This document shows, one piece after another, positions 1 to 6,032 of a stretch of 7,102 nt of DNA; positions within the stretch are counted from its first letter, which is position 1; each line of letters opens with the position of its first letter. The notes under the pieces were generated by a model, which searched no databases, was not told the DNA's origin, and saw only the letters and a list, made by a program, of their open reading frames with translations. The translations under genes and the position numbers were made by a program. This DNA comes from DATAYA01 sp036272815 (GTDB lineage: Bacteria > Pseudomonadota > Alphaproteobacteria > Acetobacterales > Acetobacteraceae): positions 1-7,102 of the forward strand of contig DATAYA010000122.1 of assembly GCA_036272815.1 (NCBI GenBank), written 5' to 3'.

Positions 1-1007
1 GCTGCGACACCTTGGTCATAGAGACGACGAAGACCGACGGGGTTTGTGAGCCATCCCACCGGGTTTGCACTCGCCAACCCAGGCCTCAGCTCGTTCGGTA
101 CGGCTTGCGACACGATCGCCACCAGTTGTTGAGCTTGGTCATGCGGTACATGGGCAAAGTGAACCGCAACGATGCGCCAGCCGGCCAGCGCCTTGAGCAA
201 CCCGTCCATCGCTGCCCGTAATACGGGCGAATTTTGACGTAACTGGGACGATTCTCCGATCGCCTCTTCGATGGTCGAATCGAGTTCGATGACACGCCGG
301 ATCAGCTCTTGTCGTATCGGCTGCGTGTGCAAAAGTTCAGGCTCAGCCAGTGCCAAGGCGCCGGCGAACCGACTTATGATCTCGGTCGCGATGGATGCGA
401 TCTGGGTCGCCAGCCGGCGATCTGACCTGCCCAAATCGGTTCCCGCGAGGACGATACCGGCGCAGACAATGCCAATGCAGATCTCGGTGCAGCGGATTAT
501 CGTCAACGTAAAAGCTTCGCCGTTCACGCCTCCGGTCGCTCCTAGCTCGTTGGCCGCGATAATTGCTGCCGTAACCCCGGCGAGCTGCGCCGCAAGGGCG
601 AGGAAATTGCGCAGTATCGTGGCGACAAGGACGCACGCCGCGCCCCACAAAGCCAGGCCCAAGAGAAAGCCGACGCGGTCCTGCGGGAAACAGGCGGTCA
701 GCACCACGATGGCTATTCCGCCCACGACCGTGCCGATCATCCGATACCAGCCCTTGCGCAACGAGGCACCAAGATGGGGCTGACAAACCAGAGCCGCTGT
801 CGTTCCCGCCCAATACGGATTGTCGAGCTCAAGCCAGAACGCGACATAAAGCGAGAGACAGACCGAGACCCATAAACGAATCCCGAAAGCCAGCGGTGAC
901 CGCGTCGCTGCCCAAGCCGTCTGTAACCGCCGCGCAGCAGTCACCCCGCTGTCTTGAACTGCGCGCTGCAGATGCGATACGCGATTACTGTTCGCGAAAC
1001 GCGTCAA
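1..1007 (-). CDS. FUSC/AaeB-like aromatic-acid efflux permease, N-terminal part (runs off left edge)
   Basis: Inner-membrane protein of the FUSC family (AaeB-like, PF04632 type), whose members export aromatic carboxylic acids and similar compounds. The frame is open for 335 codons to the window edge. Family members are usually 650-750 residues, so about half is visible. The hydrophobic stretches at residues about 40-59, 67-77, 90-107, 114-130, 136-153 and 170-189 match the first membrane block. The stretch with LDNPYWAGTTAALVCQP (about 61-77) is family-typical. A soluble, partly helical segment follows from about residue 195. The start is TTG at 1007-1005, preceded by AGGAG at 1019-1015 with a 7-base spacer. 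In-frame GTG codons further upstream lack a ribosome site, and an in-frame TGA lies upstream. A small GC hairpin (1022-1035) abuts the Shine-Dalgarno. Base composition is lower in GC than in the neighbours, and TTA, ATA, AGG and CTA codons occur. The family call is firm; the substrate is unknown. Confidence 0.88.
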   Translation of the reverse strand, partial: MTRFANSNRVSHLQRAVQDSGVTAARRLQTAWAATRSPLAFGIRLWVSVCLSLYVAFWLELDNPYWAGTTAALVCQPHLGASLRKGWYRMIGTVVGGIAIVVLTACFPQDRVGFLLGLALWGAACVLVATILRNFLALAAQLAGVTAAIIAANELGATGGVNGEAFTLTIIRCTEICIGIVCAGIVLAGTDLGRSDRRLATQIASIATEIISRFAGALALAEPELLHTQPIRQELIRRVIELDSTIEEAIGESSQLRQNSPVLRAAMDGLLKALAGWRIVAVHFAHVPHDQAQQLVAIVSQAVPNELRPGLASANPVGWLTNPVGLRRLYDQGVA

Positions 1008-1077
1008 AAGGGTACTCCTGGCGGCCGACCGGCCGTCGCTCAACAGCACGAGGAGAGGAACGCCATGCTCCCGCACT

Positions 1078-1117
1078 TCGTGAGATGGGCACCGCGCGCG
1101 ACTGCTTCATCTCACGA
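1078..1117. promoter_or_regulatory. perfect 10-bp inverted repeat upstream of the FUSC gene
   Basis: TCGTGAGATG at 1078-1087 and its exact reverse complement CATCTCACGA at 1108-1117 are separated by 20 bases. It lies about 70 bases upstream of the FUSC start and about 60 bases downstream of the PEP-CTERM stop. It could be an operator (two half-sites two helical turns or more apart) or an RNA hairpin at the end of the upstream transcript. There is no T-run, so an intrinsic terminator is not supported. The arms are seen directly; the function is inferred. Confidence 0.4.
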
Positions 1118-1174
1118 GGGTGTTTGGTCCCGGACGGTAATGACGCTACCCTGACGCGAGAGGCGGAGGAAGCG

Positions 1175-2548
1175 CTATGGCAGGCACTCTTCATGGCCGC
1201 GCGCCCGTCGCCGCGCGAGCGCGGTCGCCGCGACGCCGAAGCCGAGCAGGCCGAACGTCGCCGGCTCCGGCACCGGGGAGGGGATCGTCGTCGGGTTGCC
1301 GGCCGCAACCGTCGCCGCGGCGGCATCCGCAAGCTCCTTCGCGATGGCAGGCGAAATGCCGAGCGCGTTGGCAGCCGAGTCCGCGTAGCCCGGGCTGCCG
1401 GCGTCGAACTCCGCGGCCAGCGTCGTCGGGTCGATCCCGGTGATCTGGCCGAACAGCGTCAGCGCGTCGAGATAGGCGCCGTACTGGCTCGGGTGATAGC
1501 CGATCGGCGTGGTGCAGCAGGCATCGAGCGGATTGCTGTCCCAGAGGTCGACCGGCGTGGCCTCGGTGGCGAGGAACGGGTTCTGCTGGGCAAATCCCGA
1601 ATTGATCGCGGTCACCCAGGCATCGCCGGCGAGCGCCACGTCGAGATGGCTGCCGGCCGGGTTCGCCGCGTCATAGGCCGCCGCCTCGCCGACATAGGCG
1701 TCGTGCAGATCCGACGCCATCGCCGCGATCGGATTGGGATCGCCGACATAGGGCGCATACGCCTTGTTGCCGCCCTGCGCCGCGACCGTGCTGCTGCCAT
1801 AGATCGGCTTCGCGGGATTGCTGCTGGTGTAGCCGTAGGAGGCCAGCGGCTGCGTCTCGTCGAGCGTCACCGCGGCATTCGGCTTGCCGGCTGCGCGGTC
1901 GGCCGCGTCGATGGCATTGACCAGCCCGTTGACCCCGCTCTGGAACGAGGCCGGGTTGCCGCGCGTCGGCACGGACTGGCCGGCGACGGTGATTGTGCTC
2001 GGCAGCGGCTGGAAGCTCTGGTCCTGCAACACGACGTGGCTGTAGGCGGGATTGGTGATGAGCGGCAGGTCGCCGGCCTCGTTGCCGGTGTTGTGGAGAT
2101 AGCCGGTCAGCGTCGCACTGCTGACCGCGACCAGGGAGACGTTGTAGTCGAGCCCGGCCTCCTTGGTGAATTGCAGGAAGATGCCGGCGACGCCGCCGAA
2201 CGGCCCGACCTCGGTGTATTGCGCCGCAGGGTTGCTGCTCAGGTAGCCGAGCTGCTGCGCCAGCGTGCTGCCGGGCGGCGGGTTCTGGCCCGGGGTGACG
2301 GGGGCGACGCCTTCGACGCCCGAACACGGCGCGCTCGGACAGAGCAGGTCGTGCACCTGCGCATTGCCCGGCGCGTCGCCGGGACCGGCGTTGTAGTTGA
2401 GCGCCGGGGCGTAGCGGCCGTGGGTGAAGCTGTTGCCGACGAACAGGATCGAGACCGGAGCGGCGTCCGCCTGCGCCCGGCCGGCATGCGCTGCCACGAG
2501 GGCTGCGACGGCCAGTCCGGCCGACAGACGCAGATGACCCGAAGCCAT
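1175..2548 (-). CDS. exported SGNH-hydrolase-like protein with PEP-CTERM sorting signal
   Basis: Predicted 457-residue exported protein. Residues 1-29 form a signal peptide with a hydrophobic core (about 9-20) and a likely cut after ADA. ILFVGNSFTHG (34-44) resembles SGNH block I, with GNS for GDS and Ser40 as the likely nucleophile. VVLQDQSF (172-179) resembles a further conserved block of the GNSFTHG/DUF4886-like hydrolases. YHPSQYGAYL (351-360) supplies the probable catalytic His352. The C-terminus has a PEP-CTERM signal: Pro-Glu-Pro at 427-429, a hydrophobic helix (about 431-445), then RRR, followed by nine extra residues. PEP-CTERM proteins are normally processed by an exosortase, which is not in the window. 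ATG at 2548 is chosen because GGAGG lies 9 bases upstream and the signal peptide begins there. A longer in-frame version from 2674 would bury the signal peptide. The substrate is unknown; an esterase or acetylesterase acting on a polysaccharide is possible. Confidence 0.87.
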   Translation of the reverse strand: MASGHLRLSAGLAVAALVAAHAGRAQADAAPVSILFVGNSFTHGRYAPALNYNAGPGDAPGNAQVHDLLCPSAPCSGVEGVAPVTPGQNPPPGSTLAQQLGYLSSNPAAQYTEVGPFGGVAGIFLQFTKEAGLDYNVSLVAVSSATLTGYLHNTGNEAGDLPLITNPAYSHVVLQDQSFQPLPSTITVAGQSVPTRGNPASFQSGVNGLVNAIDAADRAAGKPNAAVTLDETQPLASYGYTSSNPAKPIYGSSTVAAQGGNKAYAPYVGDPNPIAAMASDLHDAYVGEAAAYDAANPAGSHLDVALAGDAWVTAINSGFAQQNPFLATEATPVDLWDSNPLDACCTTPIGYHPSQYGAYLDALTLFGQITGIDPTTLAAEFDAGSPGYADSAANALGISPAIAKELADAAAATVAAGNPTTIPSPVPEPATFGLLGFGVAATALARRRARGHEECLP

Positions 2549-2555
2549 GTGTCCG

Positions 2556-2600
2556 ATCCTCCCCCGGCGGCGCGGCCTTGCCGGCCTGTGCGGGGAGGAT
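2556..2600 (-). promoter_or_regulatory. leader hairpin that could hide the Shine-Dalgarno of the PEP-CTERM gene
   Basis: On the minus strand the leader reads ATCCTCCCC (2600-2592), a 27-base GC-rich spacer, then GGGGAGGAT (2564-2556), and 7 bases later the ATG at 2548. The two 9-base arms are perfectly complementary, and the downstream arm contains the Shine-Dalgarno. If transcription starts beyond 2600, the ribosome site can be base-paired. The spacer itself has GGCC/GGCC complementarity that could stack or compete. Pairing is seen in the sequence; regulation is inferred. Confidence 0.4.
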
Positions 2601-2620
2601 AGCGGGGACGCCGACGGCAC

Positions 2621-2630
2621 GTAAAATATC
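2621..2630. promoter_or_regulatory. AT-rich island, possible -10 region for the divergent promoters
   Basis: GTAAAATATC is the most AT-rich stretch in the 124-base gap between the divergent start codons. On the plus strand TAAAAT (2622-2627) matches the -10 consensus at five of six positions, and on the minus strand TATTTT (2628-2623) is a weaker match. I see no convincing -35 box on either strand. If the minus-strand element is used, transcription would begin near 2616 and the leader hairpin would be included in the mRNA. Confidence 0.25.
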
Positions 2631-2638
2631 TTGGATTG

Positions 2639-2669
2639 CCATCTGCCATACGTTTGCGATATGCGATGG
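2639..2669. promoter_or_regulatory. probable LysR-type regulator binding site
   Basis: The core ATAC-N7-ATAT at 2648-2662 is one base off the ATAC-N7-GTAT site known for the BenM/CatM/CbnR group, and it contains a T-N11-A (T2649, A2661). Outer CCATC (2639-2643) and GATGG (2665-2669) are also inverted around it. It lies in the gap between the divergent genes and ends 3 bases before the regulator's own start codon, so autorepression is plausible. The motif is seen; binding is inferred. Confidence 0.45.
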
Positions 2670-2672
2670 GGC

Positions 2673-3668
2673 ATGGAGCTGCGCCACCTCCGCTACTTCG
2701 TCGCGGTCGCCGAGGAAGGCCACATCACCCGCGCGGCCGCCCGGCTCGGCATCGCCCAGCCGCCGCTGTCGCAGCAGATAAGGGCGCTGGAGGCCGATCT
2801 CGGGGCGAAGCTGTTCACCCGCCTGCCGCGCGGGGTGGCGCTCACCGCCGCCGGGGAGGCGTTCCTGCGCGAGGCGCAGCCGGTGCTGGCCGGGGCGGAG
2901 CGGGCGAGGCGGCGCGCCGTCGATGCCGCGCGCGGCGCCGAGGGCGCCATTGCGATCGGCGTCACCACCTCGGCGGTGCTGCATCCGCTGATCGGCGGCA
3001 TCCTGCGCCGTTTCTCGCAGCGCTACCCGGGCGTGGTCCTGACGATCCGGGAGGCCAACGCCGCCGAGCTGACCGAGGCGCTGGAGCGGCGGACGATCGC
3101 CGTCGCCTTCCTGCGCGCCCCGGTCGCCCGGCCGCCGGGCATCGTCTTCCGCGAGCTTGCCTCGGAGCCGCTGATGGTCGTGCTGCCCGCCTTCCATCCG
3201 CTCGCGCGGCCGCATCCGGGCGGCATCGCCCTCGCAGCGCTCCGTCACGAACGCTTCGTGTTGACCCGCCGGCCCGACGCGCCCGGCATGTACCAGGACG
3301 TGCTGCAGGCCTGCCGCGCCGCCGGCTTCGAGCCGGAGGTCGCCGCCGAGGTCGGCCGGATGCTGACCAATATCAGCCTTGTCGCGGCCGGCGTCGGCGT
3401 CTCGCTGGTGCCGGCCTCGATGCGCAGCATAAGGCTGCCGGGCGTCCGCTACCGGCGCCTCGCCGGAACGGATGGTCCCCGCGCCCCGCTCACCGTCGCC
3501 TCGGCCGATGGCGCCGCCGAGCCGGTCGCCGCCAACCTGCTGGCACTCGCCGGAAGCCCGCATCGGCGGCCCCGGCCGGCGCTCCCGGCCAGCCGCACGG
3601 CTGACCCGGCGCTCCCGGCCAGCCGCGTGGCCGGCGTGGCGCTTGCCACCCCCGGCGCGACGGCGTAG
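2673..3668 (+). CDS. LysR-type transcriptional regulator (BenM/CatM-like)
   Basis: DNA-binding regulator of 331 residues. The N-terminal winged helix-turn-helix is typical: MELRHLRYFVAVAEEG, followed by TRAAARLGIAQPPLSQQI (about 19-36) and LGAKLFTR (about 43-50). The effector-binding domain spans about 91-290, with segments such as IAIGVTTSAVLHPLIGGILRR and NISLVAAGVGVSLVPASMR that match periplasmic-binding-protein-like folds of this family. The start at ATG 2673 follows GATGGGG and gives the standard N-terminus. In-frame ATG codons at 2631 and 2661 would add unusual residues without a better ribosome site. The gene is divergent from the PEP-CTERM gene across 124 bases, the usual layout for a LysR regulator and its target, and a candidate site lies between them. 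The last about 38 residues form a Pro/Ala/Arg-rich tail with a 10-residue repeat, longer than in most LysR proteins of about 300 residues. The inducer is unknown. Confidence 0.9.
   Translation: MELRHLRYFVAVAEEGHITRAAARLGIAQPPLSQQIRALEADLGAKLFTRLPRGVALTAAGEAFLREAQPVLAGAERARRRAVDAARGAEGAIAIGVTTSAVLHPLIGGILRRFSQRYPGVVLTIREANAAELTEALERRTIAVAFLRAPVARPPGIVFRELASEPLMVVLPAFHPLARPHPGGIALAALRHERFVLTRRPDAPGMYQDVLQACRAAGFEPEVAAEVGRMLTNISLVAAGVGVSLVPASMRSIRLPGVRYRRLAGTDGPRAPLTVASADGAAEPVAANLLALAGSPHRRPRPALPASRTADPALPASRVAGVALATPGATA
3576..3626 (+). repeat. two-copy 30-bp-period direct repeat at the end of the LysR gene
   Basis: An identical 21-base unit beginning CCGGCGCTCCCGG occurs at 3576-3596 and 3606-3626, a 30-base period that keeps frame. 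It encodes PALPASR at residues 302-308 and 312-318 of the regulator. It lies past the effector domain, so it probably arose by local duplication of a low-complexity tail. Confidence 0.8.
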
Positions 3669-3698
3669 GCACCGGCCCGTGCCTCGCATGAACCCTGC

Positions 3699-5195
3699 AT
3701 GACAGTCCATCCAGGATTCCGCGCCGGCGGCGGCGAGGCGGCGCTGGACCGCGACACGCTGATCGCCGCCATCCCGGCGCTCGCCCGCGCCCGCGTCCTC
3801 GTGGTCGGCGACGCCATGCTCGACCGCTATCTCTACGGCTTCGTCCAGCGCATCAGCCCGGAGGCGCCGATCCCGATCGTCGCCGTCGAGCGCGAGGTCA
3901 CGATGCCCGGCGGCGCCGGCAACGTGATGCGCAACCTCACCGCCCTCGGCGCCGCCGTCGCCTTCGTCTCGGTGGTGGGCGACGACCAGGCGGGCTCCGA
4001 CCTCACCGGCCTGATCGGCGGCCAGTCCAACATCGAGCCCTGGCTGCTGGTCGAGGGCGGCCGGCCCACCACCGTCAAGACCCGCTACATCGCCCTCGGC
4101 CAGCAATTGCTGCGCGCCGATCAGGAGGTGCGTACGCCGATCCAGGCCCGCCTCGCCGAGCGGCTGCTGCGCATCGCCGGCGACGCGCTGGCCGCGACCT
4201 CGGCGATCGTCATCTCCGACTATGCCAAGGGGGTGATCTCGGGCGACCTGGCGGCGCGGCTGATCGCGGCCGCCCGCGCGGCCGGCCGGCGGGTGATCGT
4301 CGATCCGCACGGCACCGACCTCTCGGCTTTTGCCGGGGCCGACGTCGTGACCCCGAACCGCCGCACCTTGCAGGCCGCGACCGGACGCGACGTCTCGACC
4401 GAGGCCGGCCTGATCGCCGCCGCCGCGGCGCTGCGGGACGCGCACGGCTTCGGCGCGGTGCTGGCGACCCGTGGCGAGGAGGGGATGACCCTGCTGGACG
4501 ATGCGGGCGCGCACCATTTCCCGGCCGAGGCGGCGGAGGTCTATGACATCTCCGGCGCCAAGGACACCGCCGTCGCGACGCTCGCGGCCGGCCTCGCGGT
4601 CGGCCTCGGTCTGCCGGTCGCGTCCTGCCTCGCCAACCTCGCGGCCGGCGTCGCGGTCGGCAAGGTCGGCACCGCCATCGTCACCGCCGCCGATCTCTCG
4701 GCGACCTTGGCTCCCGCCGATGGCACCCCGCGCAAGCTCGCCACCCGCGAGGCCGCCGCCGATCACGTCGAGCGCTGGCGCCGCCGCGGCTGGCGCACCG
4801 GCTTCACCAACGGCTGCTTCGACCTGCTGCATCCCGGCCACGTCTCGCTGCTGGAGCAGGCCCGGGCCGCCTGCGACCGGCTGGTGGTGGGCGTCAACTC
4901 CGATGCCAGCATCGCACGGCTCAAGGGCGCCGGCCGGCCGGTGCAGAGCGAGGCATCGCGCGCCGCCGTGCTGGCCAGCCTCGGGATGGTCGATCTGGTC
5001 GTCCTGTTCGACGAGGACACGCCCGAGGCGCTGATCCGGGCACTCCGCCCCGATCTGCTGGTGAAGGGGGCCGATTACCGCATCGAGGGCGTGGTCGGCG
5101 CCGACCTGGTGCGCGACTGGGGCGGCCGGGTGCTGCTCGCCGACCTGCTGCCGGGGCACTCCACCACCGAGACGGTCGCCCGCATCCGCGGCTGA
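3699..5195 (+). CDS. hldE: bifunctional D-beta-D-heptose 7-phosphate kinase / heptose 1-phosphate adenylyltransferase (HldE), kinase motifs altered
   Basis: Cytosolic enzyme of ADP-heptose synthesis for the lipopolysaccharide inner core, normally phosphorylating heptose 7-phosphate at C1 and later adenylylating heptose 1-phosphate. It has 498 residues (E. coli HldE has 477). The PfkB/ribokinase-type kinase domain covers about 30-335: VVGDAMLDRY (35-44), PGGAGN (70-75), QQLLRADQE and SDYAKG (173-178). The cytidylyltransferase-like domain covers about 365-498: TNGCFDLLHPGH with HxGH at 378-381, VNSDAS, LVKGADY and the final STTETV, all well conserved. Three kinase motifs are off consensus: DPHG at 202-205 (usually DPKG), NRRT at 220-223 (usually NxxE), and GAKD at 286-289 (usually GAGD). 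The presumed base Asp289 is kept. The gene starts 30 bases after the LysR stop with no clear Shine-Dalgarno, so it may be read from the upstream transcript. The gene identity is secure; kinase activity is uncertain. Confidence 0.93.
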   Translation: MTVHPGFRAGGGEAALDRDTLIAAIPALARARVLVVGDAMLDRYLYGFVQRISPEAPIPIVAVEREVTMPGGAGNVMRNLTALGAAVAFVSVVGDDQAGSDLTGLIGGQSNIEPWLLVEGGRPTTVKTRYIALGQQLLRADQEVRTPIQARLAERLLRIAGDALAATSAIVISDYAKGVISGDLAARLIAAARAAGRRVIVDPHGTDLSAFAGADVVTPNRRTLQAATGRDVSTEAGLIAAAAALRDAHGFGAVLATRGEEGMTLLDDAGAHHFPAEAAEVYDISGAKDTAVATLAAGLAVGLGLPVASCLANLAAGVAVGKVGTAIVTAADLSATLAPADGTPRKLATREAAADHVERWRRRGWRTGFTNGCFDLLHPGHVSLLEQARAACDRLVVGVNSDASIARLKGAGRPVQSEASRAAVLASLGMVDLVVLFDEDTPEALIRALRPDLLVKGADYRIEGVVGADLVRDWGGRVLLADLLPGHSTTETVARIRG

Positions 5196-5206
5196 GGCCA
5201 TTCCCG

Positions 5207-5310
5207 CCCGTCATCCGCAGCACTGTCCCGTCATCCTCGGCGACGGCCGAGGAGCACTCTCCCGTCATCCTCGGCGACGGCTCCCGTCATCCTCGGCGAA
5301 GGCCGAGGAT
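5207..5310. repeat. cluster of CCCGTCATCC repeat units with palindromes, between convergent genes
   Basis: CCCGTCATCC occurs four times, at 5207, 5227, 5261 and 5283. The second copy continues into the stem TCCTCGG/CCGAGGA (5234-5240/5247-5253). The third is cut short after CGGCGACGG. The fourth forms a perfect 9-bp stem ATCCTCGGC/GCCGAGGAT with a GAAG loop (5289-5310). It lies just after hldE and before the converging GST gene. This is the style of short intergenic palindromes dispersed in alphaproteobacterial genomes. There is no T-run, so it is not a classical intrinsic terminator, though it could slow or end transcription from either side. Confidence 0.7.
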
Positions 5311-5349
5311 CCACGACTTGCTTCGGTCCGGCGACGAGGAAGACGTCGA

Positions 5350-5370
5350 TGGCCGGGGCAAGCCCGGCCA
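5350..5370. repeat. TGGCCGGG/CCCGGCCA palindrome near the GST stop
   Basis: A perfect 8-bp stem (5350-5357 with 5363-5370) with a 5-base GCAAG loop lies 9 bases beyond the GST stop codon, on the side where GST transcription ends. It is a second intergenic palindrome type next to the CCCGTCATCC cluster. It may be a transcript-end hairpin for the minus-strand operon, but no T-run follows. Confidence 0.6.
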
Positions 5371-5379
5371 CGCCGCCCT

Positions 5380-6021
5380 CTACCCCAGACTGGGCCGCGT
5401 CTTCGCGACGCTCGGGCGCTCGCCCATGCGCGCGAGCCAGCCGGCGATGCGCGGGCGGGCGGCCAGCGCCGCGCGGCCCGGATCGGTCATCGCGTAGTAT
5501 TCGATCACCGGCAGCAGATGGATGTCCGCCAGGCTGATCGTCTTCCCGCAGAGCAGGCCGCCCTCCGGTCCCATGAGGTCCGACAGCACGTCGAGTGCCG
5601 CGTCCGCCTGCGGCGCGCCCTCCGCGAGCACGGCAGCGTCCGGCGTGCCGCCCTGCATCGGCACCACCGCCGCCTGCCAGAAGACCTTGCCGATCATCGC
5701 GGGGTAGCCGTAGCTGTCGACGATGCCGCAGATCTGCATCATCCGCGCCCGCGCCCGCGCGTCCTCGGGCTGCAGCCCCGGTCCGGGGAAGGCCTCGTCG
5801 ACATAGCGGGTGATCGCCATCGTCTCGAACAGCATGAACCCGTCATGCTCGAAGGCCGGCACCTTGCCCCAGGGCTGCCGGGCGCGGTGCTCCGGGCTCT
5901 GGTTGGCGCCGGTCAGGATATCGACCTCGCGCAACTCGTAGCCGACGCCCTTCTCCTCCAGTGCCAGGCGGGCGGTGCGGGCATAGGTGCTGTAGTCGGG
6001 ACCGTGCAGGACGACCGGCAT
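5380..6021 (-). CDS. glutathione S-transferase family protein
   Basis: Cytosolic GST-fold protein of 213 residues, the usual length. The N-terminal thioredoxin-like domain (1-78) begins VVLHGPDYSTYARTARLAL, with Tyr10/Ser11/Thr12 in the place of the catalytic residue. It has the cis-proline Val-Pro at 54-55 and FETMAI (65-70), where the Glu-Thr pair matches the glutathione-binding Glu-Ser/Thr. The all-helical domain follows (about 85-205) and includes SLADIHLLP (163-171), with the N-capping Ser-x-x-Asp. The start ATG at 6021 follows AAAGG at a 7-base spacing, and the stop is TAG at 5382-5380. It begins 11 bases after the stop of the MBL hydrolase, so the two are very probably co-transcribed. 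This suggests action on glutathione persulfide or on conjugates handled by the neighbour. The substrate and GST class are not determined. Confidence 0.92.
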   Translation of the reverse strand: MPVVLHGPDYSTYARTARLALEEKGVGYELREVDILTGANQSPEHRARQPWGKVPAFEHDGFMLFETMAITRYVDEAFPGPGLQPEDARARARMMQICGIVDSYGYPAMIGKVFWQAAVVPMQGGTPDAAVLAEGAPQADAALDVLSDLMGPEGGLLCGKTISLADIHLLPVIEYYAMTDPGRAALAARPRIAGWLARMGERPSVAKTRPSLG

Positions 6022-6032
6022 CGAAGGGCCTT

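Noticed and set aside
343..813. 156-codon minus-strand open frame inside the FUSC gene
   Set aside because: It is in a different frame from the FUSC protein. Its product is Arg-rich and non-hydrophobic, whereas the neighbouring frame gives clear membrane helices.
896..2602. 568-codon plus-strand open frame opposite the PEP-CTERM gene
   Set aside because: The translation is Arg/Gly/Val-rich with no domain, while the minus strand has a signal peptide, SGNH-type motifs and a PEP-CTERM signal.
2549..2674. N-terminal extension of the PEP-CTERM protein to ATG 2674
   Set aside because: It would add 42 Arg/Pro-rich residues before the signal peptide, overlap the LysR start and ignore the GGAGG site next to ATG 2548.
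1671..5201. Very long (1176-codon) minus-strand open frame across hldE, the LysR gene and part of the PEP-CTERM gene
   Set aside because: It is antisense to, or out of frame with, three clearly recognisable genes. Its translation is low-complexity Gly/Arg/Asp/Ala-rich with no motif. Stop codons are rare by chance at this GC content.
5196..5379. CRISPR-like or intrinsic-terminator reading of the repeats after hldE
   Set aside because: The copies are irregularly spaced (20, 34 and 22 bases) and partly truncated, with no unique spacers of constant length and no T-run after any stem.
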